The notes: generated from the letters alone by a model not told the origin. A DNA stretch of 50,781 nt from Pseudobutyrivibrio sp. UBA1225 (GCA_002309345.1 DBWZ01000069.1:7752-58532), one strand, 5' to 3'; counted from the stretch's first letter, positions 8,699 through 17,756 are shown. Program-made: numbers and translations.

Positions 8699-10558
8699 TT
8701 ACTTTCCTAATGCATCTAAAATACGTTTTGTTATGGACTCTGAATCCATTTGAAGCTCTTTGAATAAAAGAGTAACACTGCCGTGTCTGATGAACTCGTC
8801 TGGCACTGCAATCTTGAGCACCTGCCCCTTGTAGCCTAGGTCTGTCAGATATGATTGAACCTGCTGACCAAATCCACCGGTAAGAACATTTTCCTCCATT
8901 GTAACTACCAAGTCGTAGTCATTCATAAGAGATGAAATATAATCCTTATCCAAAGGCTTGGCAAATCTGGCGTTGCAGATACCTGCGTCGATATCATGAG
9001 CCTGAAGTAGCTTTTCTATTTCCTCGGCTTTTTTAACCATCGAACCAAGAGCTAGAAGCATTACCTTGGAGCCCTTTTTGATTTCTTCGGATTTGCCAAG
9101 GACGATTTCATCACGATGCTCTTTGAGACCGCAATATGCCTCGCCTCTAGGATATCTGATAGCAACTGGACCATCATAAGCCACCGCAAACTTCATCATA
9201 TCTGAGAGCTCCCATTTGTTTTTAGGAGCCATAACAGTCATGTTCGGCATTGATGTAAGGAATGATACATCAAAGATACCTTGATGGGTGCTACCATCAG
9301 CGCCAACAAGACCTGCTCTATCTATTGCAAAGATAACATGGAGGTTTTGTAGACAAACATCCTCCAATATTTGATCGTATGCTCGCTGCAAGAAGGATGA
9401 GTAAACTGCAAAAACTGGTACTCTACCTCCAAGGGCTAGACCTGCCGCAAATGTAACTGCGTGCTCTTCGGCTATTCCCACATCGAAAAATCTATCAGGG
9501 AACATGTTTCTAAAACGCTTGAGTCCCGCTCCCTCTGCCATGGCTGCTGTGATTGCAACCACCTCTGGATTACGGTCGCCCATTTTGCGCATTACCGTAG
9601 AGAACACATCTGTATATCCCGGATTGTTGCTGCGCTGTGGCAAGCCAGTTTCTATTTCAAAGATGTCTGTTCCGTGGAATCTAGATGGATGTCTCTCGGC
9701 TGGCTCGTAACCATTTCCTTTTTTGGTAATGACGTGAACTAGGACTGGCCCTTGAATACTCATAGCCATCTTGAAGGTCTCAAGCATAGCCTTGATATCA
9801 TGGCCATCAACTGGACCAAGGTACATGATACCCAAATCCTCGAAAACCATGTTTGGAACCATGAGAGATTTGATACCGTTTTTGGTGCTGCGAATCTTGC
9901 TGATGATTCGCTCGCCATGAGGCCAGCTTTCCAATGCACTCATGATACTATTTTTGAAGCCTACGTATTTGGAGCTAGTGCGAAGACGCTCCAGGTTAGT
10001 AGACATTCCACCAACGTTTTTAGAAATAGACATCTCGTTGTCATTTAAAACAAACAGGCAGTTTGATTGCTTGAGGCAAGATGCGTTGTTTAGAGCCTCG
10101 TAGGAAAGTCCACCTGTGAGGGCTCCGTCACCTATAACAGCAACCACCTTGTAGTTGTCTCCAGCCAAATCACGTGCCATGCAATATCCCAATGCAGCAG
10201 AAAGTGATGTAGAGCTGTGACCTGTATCAAAGCTGTCACATGGACTTTCATCTCTCTTAGGGAATCCACTCATGCCACCGTATTGTCTAAGACTGTCAAA
10301 CTGATCTGCCCTGCCAGTGAGGATTTTGTGGGTGTATGCCTGATGTCCCACGTCCCAAATCAGCTTGTCCTTTGGAAAATCCAAAAGCAAATGTAGCGCC
10401 ATAGTAAGCTCTACTGTGCCAAGATTTGATGCCAAATGTCCGCCTGTTTTAGACAGGTGTTCAATGAGAAACTGTCTGATTTCACCAGGAAGAAGCTCAA
10501 GCTCTTCTGGGGTAAGTGTCTTTATATCATTTGGGTTCTTTATTTTTTCAAGAATCAT
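8699..10558 (-). CDS. dxs: 1-deoxy-D-xylulose-5-phosphate synthase
   Basis: Thiamine-diphosphate enzyme joining pyruvate and glyceraldehyde 3-phosphate, the first step of the MEP isoprenoid pathway. Motifs: KTGGHLASNLGTVELT at the N-terminus, GDGALTGGLSYEALN with LNDNEMSIS (thiamine binding), DIGIAEEHAV-like DVGIAEEHAVTFAAG, and RAGLVGADGSTHQG. An upstream frame opens at a TTG at 10585 inside ispA. The ATG at 10558, 7 bases past the ispA stop codon, gives the normal N-terminus (MILEKIKNPNDIKTL) and 619 residues. It is paired with ispA in the operon, two genes of one pathway. Confidence 0.96.
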   Translation of the reverse strand: MILEKIKNPNDIKTLTPEELELLPGEIRQFLIEHLSKTGGHLASNLGTVELTMALHLLLDFPKDKLIWDVGHQAYTHKILTGRADQFDSLRQYGGMSGFPKRDESPCDSFDTGHSSTSLSAALGYCMARDLAGDNYKVVAVIGDGALTGGLSYEALNNASCLKQSNCLFVLNDNEMSISKNVGGMSTNLERLRTSSKYVGFKNSIMSALESWPHGERIISKIRSTKNGIKSLMVPNMVFEDLGIMYLGPVDGHDIKAMLETFKMAMSIQGPVLVHVITKKGNGYEPAERHPSRFHGTDIFEIETGLPQRSNNPGYTDVFSTVMRKMGDRNPEVVAITAAMAEGAGLKRFRNMFPDRFFDVGIAEEHAVTFAAGLALGGRVPVFAVYSSFLQRAYDQILEDVCLQNLHVIFAIDRAGLVGADGSTHQGIFDVSFLTSMPNMTVMAPKNKWELSDMMKFAVAYDGPVAIRYPRGEAYCGLKEHRDEIVLGKSEEIKKGSKVMLLALGSMVKKAEEIEKLLQAHDIDAGICNARFAKPLDKDYISSLMNDYDLVVTMEENVLTGGFGQQVQSYLTDLGYKGQVLKIAVPDEFIRHGSVTLLFKELQMDSESITKRILDALGK

Positions 10559-10565
10559 AGTTTTA

Positions 10566-11462
10566 TTAGTTATCTCGGTAAACAAGGTAGTTAAGAAGCT
10601 CGTTTAAAAATTCGTTTTTGAAAGGAAGTGTATTGAGTTCTTTTATTGCCTCGTCTGTGAGACGCTTTACCTCTTCTTTTGATTTGTCAATTCCGGCGAA
10701 TGTAACGTAAGTTGCCTTTTGGTTTCTCTCGTCGGAGCCCACCGGCTTGCCAATCTTTGCTTCGTCTCCCTCCACATCAAGGATATCATCCTGAATCTGG
10801 AAAGCCATACCAATCTTGGATGCAACTGATTCAACAAGCTCAATCTGCTGCTGTGTTGCACCGGCTAGAGCCGCGCCAATCATCATTGATGCCTCGATAA
10901 GCGCGCCTGTCTTTAGCTCATATATAAAATTGATTTTGTCCTCTGTGATTTCAAGCTGCTTTTTTTCGGATTCCACATCCACAACCTGTCCGCCAATCAT
11001 GCCAAACACGCCAGCCTTGCGAGCCAAGATACGCATTGCCGCAGTAACAGCAGCAGGATCTGCATCTGGAGCATCGTAGGCGTTTAACGCAGTTTCAAAA
11101 GCATAGTTTAATAATGCGTCACCTGTAAGTGTGCCAAGAGCCTCTCCATATACTGCGTGAGTGGTTGGCTTGCCTCGGCGAAGCATGTCGTTATCCATAC
11201 ATGGCAAATCGTCGTGCACAAGTGAATATGTATGTATCATTTCTATGGCTGCCATGAAGGATTCAATGATATCGGATTGGCCTCCAAACAACACATAGGT
11301 TTCATTCATAATTATTGGTCGAAGGCGCTTGCCTCCAGCTGTGACGCTATACTGCATAGCATCAAAAATCATCCCCTGATAGCCTTCTACATCAGGTAAA
11401 AATCTGCAAACAACGTCCTCCGCAGCCTCCGCGCGGATAGCTAGTTCGTTTTTAATGTCCAT
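10566..11462 (-). CDS. ispA: Polyprenyl synthetase (farnesyl/geranylgeranyl diphosphate synthase)
   Basis: Condenses isopentenyl diphosphate with allylic diphosphates. Both aspartate-rich motifs are present: LVHDDLPCMDND (first) and QIQDDILD (second), with GGKRLRP near the start. The frame is open further upstream into xseB, but the ATG at 11462 gives 298 residues and the usual start MDIKNELAIRAEAAEDV, with AAGGGG nine bases before it inside the xseB end. An ATG at 11471 is the alternative. It overlaps the xseB 3' region by coupling and is followed by dxs. Confidence 0.94.
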   Translation of the reverse strand: MDIKNELAIRAEAAEDVVCRFLPDVEGYQGMIFDAMQYSVTAGGKRLRPIIMNETYVLFGGQSDIIESFMAAIEMIHTYSLVHDDLPCMDNDMLRRGKPTTHAVYGEALGTLTGDALLNYAFETALNAYDAPDADPAAVTAAMRILARKAGVFGMIGGQVVDVESEKKQLEITEDKINFIYELKTGALIEASMMIGAALAGATQQQIELVESVASKIGMAFQIQDDILDVEGDEAKIGKPVGSDERNQKATYVTFAGIDKSKEEVKRLTDEAIKELNTLPFKNEFLNELLNYLVYRDN

Positions 11463-11463
11463 T

Positions 11464-11688
11464 CTACTCATCCCCTTCAAAAACATCCAAGCTACCATCT
11501 TTGTTGATAGCCATAACTGCCTTTTTAGTTTGTTCGATTTTGTCGTTGGCATGCTGTAGTTCTTCCATGCCAGACTTGTATAGTGCAAAGGAATCCTCAA
11601 GAGATACATCAGAAGATTCTAGCTTGCTGATGATATCCTCCAAAGCCTGAAAGCTTTCTTCGATTGTGTTTTCTTTGTTGTCTGCCAT
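11464..11688 (-). CDS. xseB: Exodeoxyribonuclease VII small subunit
   Basis: A 74-residue acidic helical subunit that binds the XseA stalk. The family core SFQALEDIISKLESSDVSLE followed by SFALYKSGMEEL is complete. It follows xseA by 13 bases and leads into ispA, the usual order in Firmicutes. Confidence 0.93.
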   Translation of the reverse strand: MADNKENTIEESFQALEDIISKLESSDVSLEDSFALYKSGMEELQHANDKIEQTKKAVMAINKDGSLDVFEGDE

Positions 11689-11701
11689 ATGTTCTCCTAA
11701 A

Positions 11702-12907
11702 CTAAATACTAGAAAGATTGGTGATTTGACCTTCTATTGAACCATCCTTGATTCTAACGTTAAAGCTGTCGCCGACATTTAGTTGACTGGTTGAATCAAC
11801 TCGATTGCCTTTGGAATCCGTAACGTATCCAAAGCCTGACGCAAGCTTTTTAGCTGGCGATAACCCATCTAACCTGCCAGATATTGCAACCAAACGATTT
11901 TCGTATCTGTCTATGCGCGCCTGCATTAGATCCTGTAGGCGCAAGTAGAGCTGCTTTAATCTGTCTGCGTTTGACTTGATTTTGTTTTCAGGGCGAAGCA
12001 ACTGAAGCCTGAGCTTGTAGTTGTTGAGCCGCTCTATCATAGAATCAAGCTTGTAGTCGAAGGCGCGATTCAGCTTGTCAGAATAACGATCTATGGTATT
12101 TGCAAAATCCTCGTATACAAAGTTGGCAAGCTCTGCCGCCTGTGAAGGTGTTGCCGCTCTTTTATCTGCAACAAAATCTGCTATCGTCACATCTGTTTCA
12201 TGACCAACTGCAGATATGATAGGTGTCTGCGCGTTAAAGATTGCCCTAGCAACCTGTTCCTCGTTGAAAGCCCACAAATCCTCGATGGAACCACCACCAC
12301 GTCCAACAATTATTACGTCTAATTCCATGGCATCCAAAGCGTTGATACCTGCTATGATGGATGGTACTGCCCCTTCGCCCTGCACCTGTGCAGGATAAAG
12401 AATGATTTGAACGAATGGGTTTCTGTTTTTGGAAACTCGGATGATGTCGTGAACCGCCGCACCGGTAGGTGCTGTGACAACGCCTATTTTCATGGCGTGA
12501 CTAGGCAGAGGCTTTTTGTACATTGGATCAAACATCCCGCTTTCAGCAAGCTCTTGCTTGAGCGCCTCGAAGCGCTGATACAAATCTCCTACACCTGCAA
12601 GCTCAATCTCGTTGGCGTAGACCTGGTAGGTGCCGTACGGCTTGTAGACGCCAACATAGCCAGTAACAACTATCTGGTCGCCATCCTTCATTTGAAATTT
12701 GAGCCCCTTGGCGCGCTTGCCTGCAAACATAACACAGGAAATAGCAGCCTTGTCATCCTTGAGTGTAAAATATATATGACCAGTGTGATTGTATTTGCAG
12801 TTGGAAACCTCTCCGCTTAAAGAAAGATTCCCAAGCATAAAATCATCACTGAACATTCGCTCAATATATGTATTTACTTGAGAAACACTATATATGTTTT
12901 TATTCAT
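11702..12907 (-). CDS. xseA: Exodeoxyribonuclease VII large subunit
   Basis: Catalytic subunit of the metal-independent single-strand exonuclease. The 401 residues carry an N-terminal OB fold (VSQVNTYIERMF, LSGEVSNCKYNHTGHIYFTL) and a catalytic domain with VTAPTGAAVHDI, VGRGGGSIEDLWAFN, and PIISAVGHETDVTIADFVAD with RAATPSQAAEL. A coiled-coil stalk and a short C-terminal segment (GFGYVTDSKGN) follow. It starts in a TAATG overlap with nusB. Confidence 0.96.
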   Translation of the reverse strand: MNKNIYSVSQVNTYIERMFSDDFMLGNLSLSGEVSNCKYNHTGHIYFTLKDDKAAISCVMFAGKRAKGLKFQMKDGDQIVVTGYVGVYKPYGTYQVYANEIELAGVGDLYQRFEALKQELAESGMFDPMYKKPLPSHAMKIGVVTAPTGAAVHDIIRVSKNRNPFVQIILYPAQVQGEGAVPSIIAGINALDAMELDVIIVGRGGGSIEDLWAFNEEQVARAIFNAQTPIISAVGHETDVTIADFVADKRAATPSQAAELANFVYEDFANTIDRYSDKLNRAFDYKLDSMIERLNNYKLRLQLLRPENKIKSNADRLKQLYLRLQDLMQARIDRYENRLVAISGRLDGLSPAKKLASGFGYVTDSKGNRVDSTSQLNVGDSFNVRIKDGSIEGQITNLSSI

Positions 12908-13329
12908 TATACTAGCTTAGCTAAAGCTCCGTTAACAAAACCTGCAGAATTATCGGTACCAAACTCGTCAGCCAATGTGACTGCCTCGTTAATTGCAACA
13001 CCAACTGGGATGTTCTCATATTTGATTTCATATAAAGCAAGTCTAATAAGAGTAAGATCAACCTTTGCCATTCGAGTGGTCTTCCAACCATCGACGGATT
13101 TGTTGATTAAAGCGTCGATTTCTTCAAGCTTAGAGATGATGTCCTCGGACTTGGTTTGAATGTAGGTCTCGTCTTCCTCAGTTTTGTTGTTTTTGGCCAA
13201 ATCTTCCTTTTCGGCTAAATCACGGCCCTGAAGAAAGGTTTCGATGACACTGTCCATCTCTTCTGTATCATGAAATTCATTCATGAAAACCGCCTTGAAT
13301 ACTTCTTTTCTGATTTCGTGTCTATTCAT
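12907..13329 (-). CDS. nusB: Transcription antitermination protein NusB
   Basis: Binds boxA RNA with NusE/S10 in rRNA antitermination. The 140-residue all-helical protein starts with MNRHEIRKEVFKAVFMNEF and has the conserved C-terminal helices LTLIRLALYEIKYENIPVGV and INEAVTLADEFGTDNSAGFV ahead of NGALAKL. The middle (EEDETYIQTKSED) is variable in the family. It is the second gene after asp23; a hairpin without a T-run separates the two. Confidence 0.95.
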   Translation of the reverse strand: MNRHEIRKEVFKAVFMNEFHDTEEMDSVIETFLQGRDLAEKEDLAKNNKTEEDETYIQTKSEDIISKLEEIDALINKSVDGWKTTRMAKVDLTLIRLALYEIKYENIPVGVAINEAVTLADEFGTDNSAGFVNGALAKLV

Positions 13330-13372
13330 AAAAATATACTCCTGACAAATGTTGATTTTATAGACTAATATA

Positions 13373-13397
13373 GGGTGCTATTTCCAAAATAGCACCC
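13373..13397 (-). other. Hairpin between asp23 and nusB
   Basis: A perfect 11-bp stem (13373-13383 with 13387-13397) and a 3-base loop, with no T-tract on either strand. It is more likely a processing or mRNA-stability hairpin, or a weak terminator that sets the asp23-to-nusB ratio, than a full stop. Confidence 0.55.
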
Positions 13398-13435
13398 CAT
13401 AATTATACATTAATATGCATAAAAAATAAACAATT

Positions 13436-13813
13436 CTATATATCGCTAGTAACAACACTAACTGTTGCAATTCGAATATCTACAGCTGTGACATTGAGCC
13501 CTGTCATAGTCTCAACAGCCTGTTTAACCTTTTCCTGAACAAGACCGCTGACCTTTGGAATCTCGTAGCCATATTTCATGTTGATAGCCATGTGAACTGC
13601 AATAGCTCCTGGATCGTTGTCAACTACACGAACAGCCTTTGCAAGCTTGCCTGCTCCAGCTTTTGAAATAGTATCAGAAGTAAGATTGCCTGCAAGTGAA
13701 TCCACGCCCTCTACTTCAACTGCGCCAAGACCTGCGATAATGCCAATAACCTCTTCTGAAATGTTGACACCGCCGCCTTTAACATTTATAACAAAATTTT
13801 TATTCTCTGCCAT
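13436..13813 (-). CDS. Asp23/Gls24 family envelope stress protein
   Basis: A 125-residue member of the Asp23 (DUF322) family, small envelope-associated proteins abundant in Firmicutes. Visible are VINVKGGGVNISEEVIGIIA, VEGVDSLAG, AVRVVDNDPGAIAVHMAINM and a C-terminal amphipathic segment (VTAVDIRIATVSVV). No signal peptide. AGGAGG precedes the ATG, and a good promoter lies at 13848-13876. It is the first gene of the operon running to recN, as in most Clostridia. Confidence 0.92.
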   Translation of the reverse strand: MAENKNFVINVKGGGVNISEEVIGIIAGLGAVEVEGVDSLAGNLTSDTISKAGAGKLAKAVRVVDNDPGAIAVHMAINMKYGYEIPKVSGLVQEKVKQAVETMTGLNVTAVDIRIATVSVVTSDI

Positions 13814-13847
13814 ATTTGCCTCCTGAAACTTAAAGAAAACTAAATAG

Positions 13848-13876
13848 ATTATAACAAACCAATGTTAATAGGTAAA
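13848..13876 (-). promoter_or_regulatory. Promoter of the asp23-nusB-recN operon
   Basis: Minus-strand TTTACC (13871-13876), 17-bp spacer, perfect TATAAT (13848-13853). It overlaps the 3' end of surE and starts transcription about 30 bases before asp23. Confidence 0.65.
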
Positions 13877-14587
13877 CCCTATATTATTCACGATTCCAAC
13901 GGAAACAAAGTTGTTTAAGATAGCGTGGAAATCAGTGCCATCCTCAGCATGAGGGCTGTATACCCCCTCAACCATATAGCTGATTCCACCGTCCTCCAAC
14001 TCCTCAACAACGTTGTAGTGATCCTTGTAAAACATTCCTGTGGAAACAGTTCTGTCATAAAGGACTCCCTGGCAATCTCCAAGCTGACAATCAGGGAAAT
14101 TGACATTGTGAATGAACCCTGGTTTGAGAGGCTCATATAGAAGCTTTTTTAGTATTTCTTTGATGTATTTATCTGTAACTGCATGATAATTGCAGCCCTC
14201 TGAAAGAGCTATTGCATGGTATTCCTGAAATGCTGCTTCAAATGCTGCTCCCGCCGTTGCCGAATACTGAATATCTGATGCCACATTGTGACCAAAGTTG
14301 ATTCCTGACAACACCACATCCGGCTTTTGGGGCATGACACTTAAAGAACCAACTCTCACACAATCCCCAGGTGTACCACTGCATGAATATGCATGAACTC
14401 CCTCCACTGGAAACTCCGGACATGGATATATGTTTATAGGATTGTGTAAACTGATGCTGTGACTAGCTGCTGACCTTTGCGACTCAGGCGCAACCACCCA
14501 AACATCTCCAAATTCTTTGGCAGCATGAGCTAGACGAATAATTCCATCTGCCTCAATGCCATCGTCGTTTGTGATAAGAATTTTCAT
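13865..14587 (-). CDS. surE: 5'-nucleotidase SurE
   Basis: Metal-dependent nucleoside 5'/3'-monophosphate phosphatase linked to stationary-phase survival. The 240 residues open with the family signature KILITNDDGIEADGI (metal ligands in NDDG). PESQRSAASHSI, CSGTPGDCVRVG and DVVLSGINFGHNVASDIQYS follow, then SATAGAAFEA. The start has GGAG nine bases upstream. It follows the SDR gene by 6 bases and is probably co-transcribed with it. Confidence 0.95.
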   Translation of the reverse strand: MKILITNDDGIEADGIIRLAHAAKEFGDVWVVAPESQRSAASHSISLHNPINIYPCPEFPVEGVHAYSCSGTPGDCVRVGSLSVMPQKPDVVLSGINFGHNVASDIQYSATAGAAFEAAFQEYHAIALSEGCNYHAVTDKYIKEILKKLLYEPLKPGFIHNVNFPDCQLGDCQGVLYDRTVSTGMFYKDHYNVVEELEDGGISYMVEGVYSPHAEDGTDFHAILNNFVSVGIVNNIGFTY

Positions 14588-14593
14588 AACAAA

Positions 14594-15352
14594 CTACTCC
14601 ATCTTTTTCTTTTGCTGTCCCGCTGTGATTTTCACAAGTAGCGATGTTGGAAGAAATCTCATAGACAGCATTGCAAGCTTCATGCGAAGACTTGGAACAA
14701 TGATAGTCTTGCCCTTATCCAATCCCTTTAAGGCTTCTTTGACACACTCCTCCACAGAGATTCCTTTTAATGCAAATACAACATTAGCCGTATCGTTAAA
14801 CTCGGTATCAACTGGTCCTGGACAAAGTGCGCAGACTTTCACCCCACTACCTGTCTCTTTCAGCTCGCGGTCAACAGCCCTAGTGAGGCTAGTAACATAC
14901 GCCTTGGTTGCGTAGTAGGTTGCCATATAAGGTCCAGCAGGAAGTAAGCCTGCCGATGAAGCAACGTTTAGAATCTGCCCGCGACCTTGCTTCTCCATCT
15001 GCTGTAGAATGCCTTTGAACAAAATATGCATAGCGATGTCATTGACCTTGACCATAGACACCTCACGCTGCACATCAGTCTCGGTGAACTTGCCACACAA
15101 GCCAAATCCCGCGTTATTGATAAACAAATCAATCTGCTTGTCACTAACCTGTTCTAAAAGCTTGTAGCAGTTCTCCTCACTGTTTAAATCTGCTCCGATA
15201 ACCTCAACTGGTACATCTAGCTGATTCTTTAACTCTTCAAGTCGCTCGATACGTCTGCCAACTACAATTAAACCGTATCCACGATTTGCAAGCCTCTTGG
15301 CAAATTCATATCCGATTCCTGAGGTTGCCCCTGTAATTAAAGCTGTTTTCAT
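14594..15352 (-). CDS. Short-chain dehydrogenase/reductase
   Basis: NAD(P)-dependent oxidoreductase of the classical SDR family; substrate unknown. Motifs in the 252 residues: cofactor loop TGATSGIG (7-14), INNAGFGLCG, catalytic serine in NVASSAGLLPAGPY, catalytic YATTK-type sequence TYYATKAYV, and CPGPVDTEF. The C-terminus (LRMKLAMLSMRFLPTSLLVK) is amphipathic to hydrophobic and may touch the membrane. It sits between the PH-like gene and surE in one run. Confidence 0.88.
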   Translation of the reverse strand: MKTALITGATSGIGYEFAKRLANRGYGLIVVGRRIERLEELKNQLDVPVEVIGADLNSEENCYKLLEQVSDKQIDLFINNAGFGLCGKFTETDVQREVSMVKVNDIAMHILFKGILQQMEKQGRGQILNVASSAGLLPAGPYMATYYATKAYVTSLTRAVDRELKETGSGVKVCALCPGPVDTEFNDTANVVFALKGISVEECVKEALKGLDKGKTIIVPSLRMKLAMLSMRFLPTSLLVKITAGQQKKKME

Positions 15353-15376
15353 GCAAAAACTCCTTCAATAGATTAA

Positions 15377-15769
15377 TTAGTTATTTGGATCATAATCTAC
15401 CCCGTCAAAATCCACATCCATATCTGCGCCCATAAACTCACGACCTACAACACGCTTAGCCTCGCGCTGTTGCTCAACCTGCACAGAAAGCATTTCCTTG
15501 ACCCTAGCAGAATCCTTGATATTTTTGATTTCGAATGTTCCTAGACTCTTGTCTGAAGAGCTAACCCAGATAGAACCAACTCCAAAAATTCTTTGACCCA
15601 AGCTTCTTTTGAGCTGCAAATCAAGAATTCTATAAAGCCTAACCTCGTTTTGCTCTAGGTTGAAAAAACCTGTCTCAACAAAAAGTCTATCTTCACTCAA
15701 GCTGTACTTTGTAAAGCTGAGTGGTAATCCGAAATATCTCTTACGATCTTGCCATAAAGTGTTTGACAT
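15377..15769 (-). CDS. PH-like domain protein (bPH_2 type)
   Basis: A 130-residue soluble protein. The segment YSLSEDRLFVETGFFNLEQN, the strand pair around VRLYRILDLQLKRS and GVGSIWVSSSD have the spacing of bacterial PH-like (YdbS/bPH_2) domains. The tail (GADMDVDFDGVDYDPNN) is acidic and disordered. No membrane helices are present, unlike many bPH_2 proteins. AGGAGG precedes the ATG. A predicted promoter at 15855-15883 is separated from the gene by a terminator-like hairpin. Function unknown. Confidence 0.7.
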   Translation of the reverse strand: MSNTLWQDRKRYFGLPLSFTKYSLSEDRLFVETGFFNLEQNEVRLYRILDLQLKRSLGQRIFGVGSIWVSSSDKSLGTFEIKNIKDSARVKEMLSVQVEQQREAKRVVGREFMGADMDVDFDGVDYDPNN

Positions 15770-15790
15770 AGTATTATCCTCCTAAAATTT

Positions 15791-15818
15791 AAAAACGGCG
15801 GGGAGACGAATCCCCGCC
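15791..15818 (-). terminator. Terminator after the diguanylate cyclase gene / leader hairpin
   Basis: A perfect 8-bp GC stem (15797-15804 with 15811-15818), 6-base loop, five T's on the minus strand. It ends the GGDEF gene transcript, but it also lies in the predicted leader of the PH-like gene, so it may attenuate that operon. Confidence 0.8.
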
Positions 15819-15854
15819 CTTATTGGACTATTGTCTTTCGACTTATCTTTAATT

Positions 15855-15883
15855 ATTTTATGTCACTTGGCCTTATTTCGCAA
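15855..15883 (-). promoter_or_regulatory. Probable promoter of the PH-SDR-surE operon
   Basis: Minus-strand TTGCGA (15878-15883), 17-bp spacer, TAAAAT (15855-15860). The predicted leader of about 80 bases contains the terminator hairpin at 15791-15818. Confidence 0.5.
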
Positions 15884-15899
15884 CCCGAATTAGTACTAT

Positions 15900-17756
15900 T
15901 TAAGTAGGATGGTCTTTCTTATATTCACGTTTCATCACATACATTTTTTCATCTGCAACGCCAATAACTTTATCTAAATCTATATCTGAAGTGAATGTTG
16001 TGCTATAGCTTCCCAAACTTGCTGATACTGTATATCCCAAATTATAGCTATCCTCATCTAGTCTATCCATAATGCTAGAGATTATCGAACGGCTGTCACA
16101 ATCTCCCAAAATTAGAGCAAGCATTTCATCTCCACCAAGTCTTACGCATAAGGTTTTCTCCGGACAAGACGCTTTAAGAGCATTGGCCACTGCTGCAATA
16201 GCCTTATCGCCAGCCCCGTGCCCAAGAGAATCGTTAATCTGCTTGAGTCCATTCACATCGCACATGATTATTGTGACTAGCTCTCCTTGATTAGATGGGT
16301 CATCCTTAAGGTCTTCAAATTCAGATAAAAATGCCAAACGATTGTATAAGCCAGTCAACGCATCGCTTTCGTACATCTTTTGCAGCTTGTTTCTAAGATA
16401 GTACTGGTACTTCATACTGATGTAGCCACCAATGCCCATGCCAAGACTGTTTGTAATACTAGGTGCTTTTGAATAATCAATAATATCTAGCCTTGGATAA
16501 GAATAACACACAAATCCAGGGCTTTTACCAAGGTACTCAAGAGCGTTGAAAACAAGAGGATATCCCTTCCTCATAATCTCGTCAAGATTTGGAACGATTG
16601 TATCTGGGTCGTATGGTTTAACAACATCTTCGTCTCTATAGGAATCGTATATAATCGACATAGAACCCTTTTCCACATCCTCTAAAAGGAAATTTCGCTC
16701 TAAATCAAAAACTGCATCCTCAACAACGCAGCACATATACTCGGTCAAAGCATTTCTAAGATAATTTATGCCCTCCTCCAAGGATTGACCGCACATAATC
16801 TTTGAAGTTAGGTACTGCATAATATGTAAATCATCCTGATGATGGTAGAATCTGTTATTCAATCCGTTTACAACAGAAAGCAAGTCCTGCCCCTGTCTAG
16901 GACATCCGCAGGAGGAATTTTCTATAAATTTTGGTGTTATCCACCTAGTGATATTTCCTGAGCCTTTAAAAAGCTTACGTATAACATCGTCAATCTCTTT
17001 TGCCAAATCCGTGCTATCGCAGATGGCTGTTGTAAGTCCTGGGTTGGCCCAGAACGCCTCATCAATTCCATCAAAGCCTGACACCAAAACATCATCTGGC
17101 ACCTTGACTCCCGCAGACTGGAATACATCACATACGTTGATTGCCATGATGTCGTTGGCGCATATTACAGCATCTGGCATAACAGATCGCTTCAATAGCT
17201 TCTTTGCTGCCGCTCTAGATGGTATAGACCAGAAATTACCATAGCTCAACATGGAATCATCATATTGGATTCCATTTTCAGCTATTACCTTTTTAAAAAC
17301 TTCAATTCGTTCCTTTGAATAAGGATTTCTACGCTTGCCCGCCATTAAATGCGGATTCCTGACGTGATGATACTCGATTATATGTCTAACAACAGTCTCA
17401 AAACCCTTGGCATAATCAAAATTCACCATGGAAACATTTTCATAGATTCCATCAATGACTATCGCTGGAATTTTGTTGAGATTTGCCTTGTCAATAATGC
17501 TTTGTGTCACCTCACGACTTTTGATTTTTTCATCCATGACAATAACGCAATCCACCTTGTCATAGGGAATCAAATCAAAAACAGCAACCTCCGCCATGTT
17601 CTCTCCACCGTTGCCAATCTCGGTATTAATGGCATAGATAAATAGACAGCATTTATTGGCGCGCAACAACCTATTTAGCTCCGAAACAAAGCTAAACACC
17701 TGAGAATCATATACGCGGTATGTACATAGTGCGATTATCTTTTTACCATTAATCAT
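15900..17756 (-). CDS. Diguanylate cyclase with LacI-type sensor domain
   Basis: Predicted to make cyclic di-GMP in response to a small ligand. Residues 1-280 are a periplasmic-binding/LacI-type domain without the DNA-binding helix-turn-helix (KIIALCTYRVYDSQVFSFVS, VICANDIMAINVCDVFQSAG, VSGFDGIDEA). A helical linker of about 170 residues follows, then GGDEF from SDALTGLYNRLAFLSE to the end. The active-site loop is RLGGDEML (about 539-546), so the usual F is M. No RxxD inhibitory site stands five residues upstream. No signal peptide or membrane helix is seen, so sensing should be cytoplasmic. GGGGAAGAG precedes the ATG. Confidence 0.88.
   Translation of the reverse strand: MINGKKIIALCTYRVYDSQVFSFVSELNRLLRANKCCLFIYAINTEIGNGGENMAEVAVFDLIPYDKVDCVIVMDEKIKSREVTQSIIDKANLNKIPAIVIDGIYENVSMVNFDYAKGFETVVRHIIEYHHVRNPHLMAGKRRNPYSKERIEVFKKVIAENGIQYDDSMLSYGNFWSIPSRAAAKKLLKRSVMPDAVICANDIMAINVCDVFQSAGVKVPDDVLVSGFDGIDEAFWANPGLTTAICDSTDLAKEIDDVIRKLFKGSGNITRWITPKFIENSSCGCPRQGQDLLSVVNGLNNRFYHHQDDLHIMQYLTSKIMCGQSLEEGINYLRNALTEYMCCVVEDAVFDLERNFLLEDVEKGSMSIIYDSYRDEDVVKPYDPDTIVPNLDEIMRKGYPLVFNALEYLGKSPGFVCYSYPRLDIIDYSKAPSITNSLGMGIGGYISMKYQYYLRNKLQKMYESDALTGLYNRLAFLSEFEDLKDDPSNQGELVTIIMCDVNGLKQINDSLGHGAGDKAIAAVANALKASCPEKTLCVRLGGDEMLALILGDCDSRSIISSIMDRLDEDSYNLGYTVSASLGSYSTTFTSDIDLDKVIGVADEKMYVMKREYKKDHPT

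Noticed and set aside
8081..8710. Plus-strand ORFs of 71-100 codons over tlyA
   Set aside because: Antisense to a motif-complete methyltransferase gene; no independent evidence.
10558..10585. Longer dxs start at the upstream TTG
   Set aside because: It would overlap the ispA end without a ribosome site; the ATG at 10558 gives the family-typical N-terminus.
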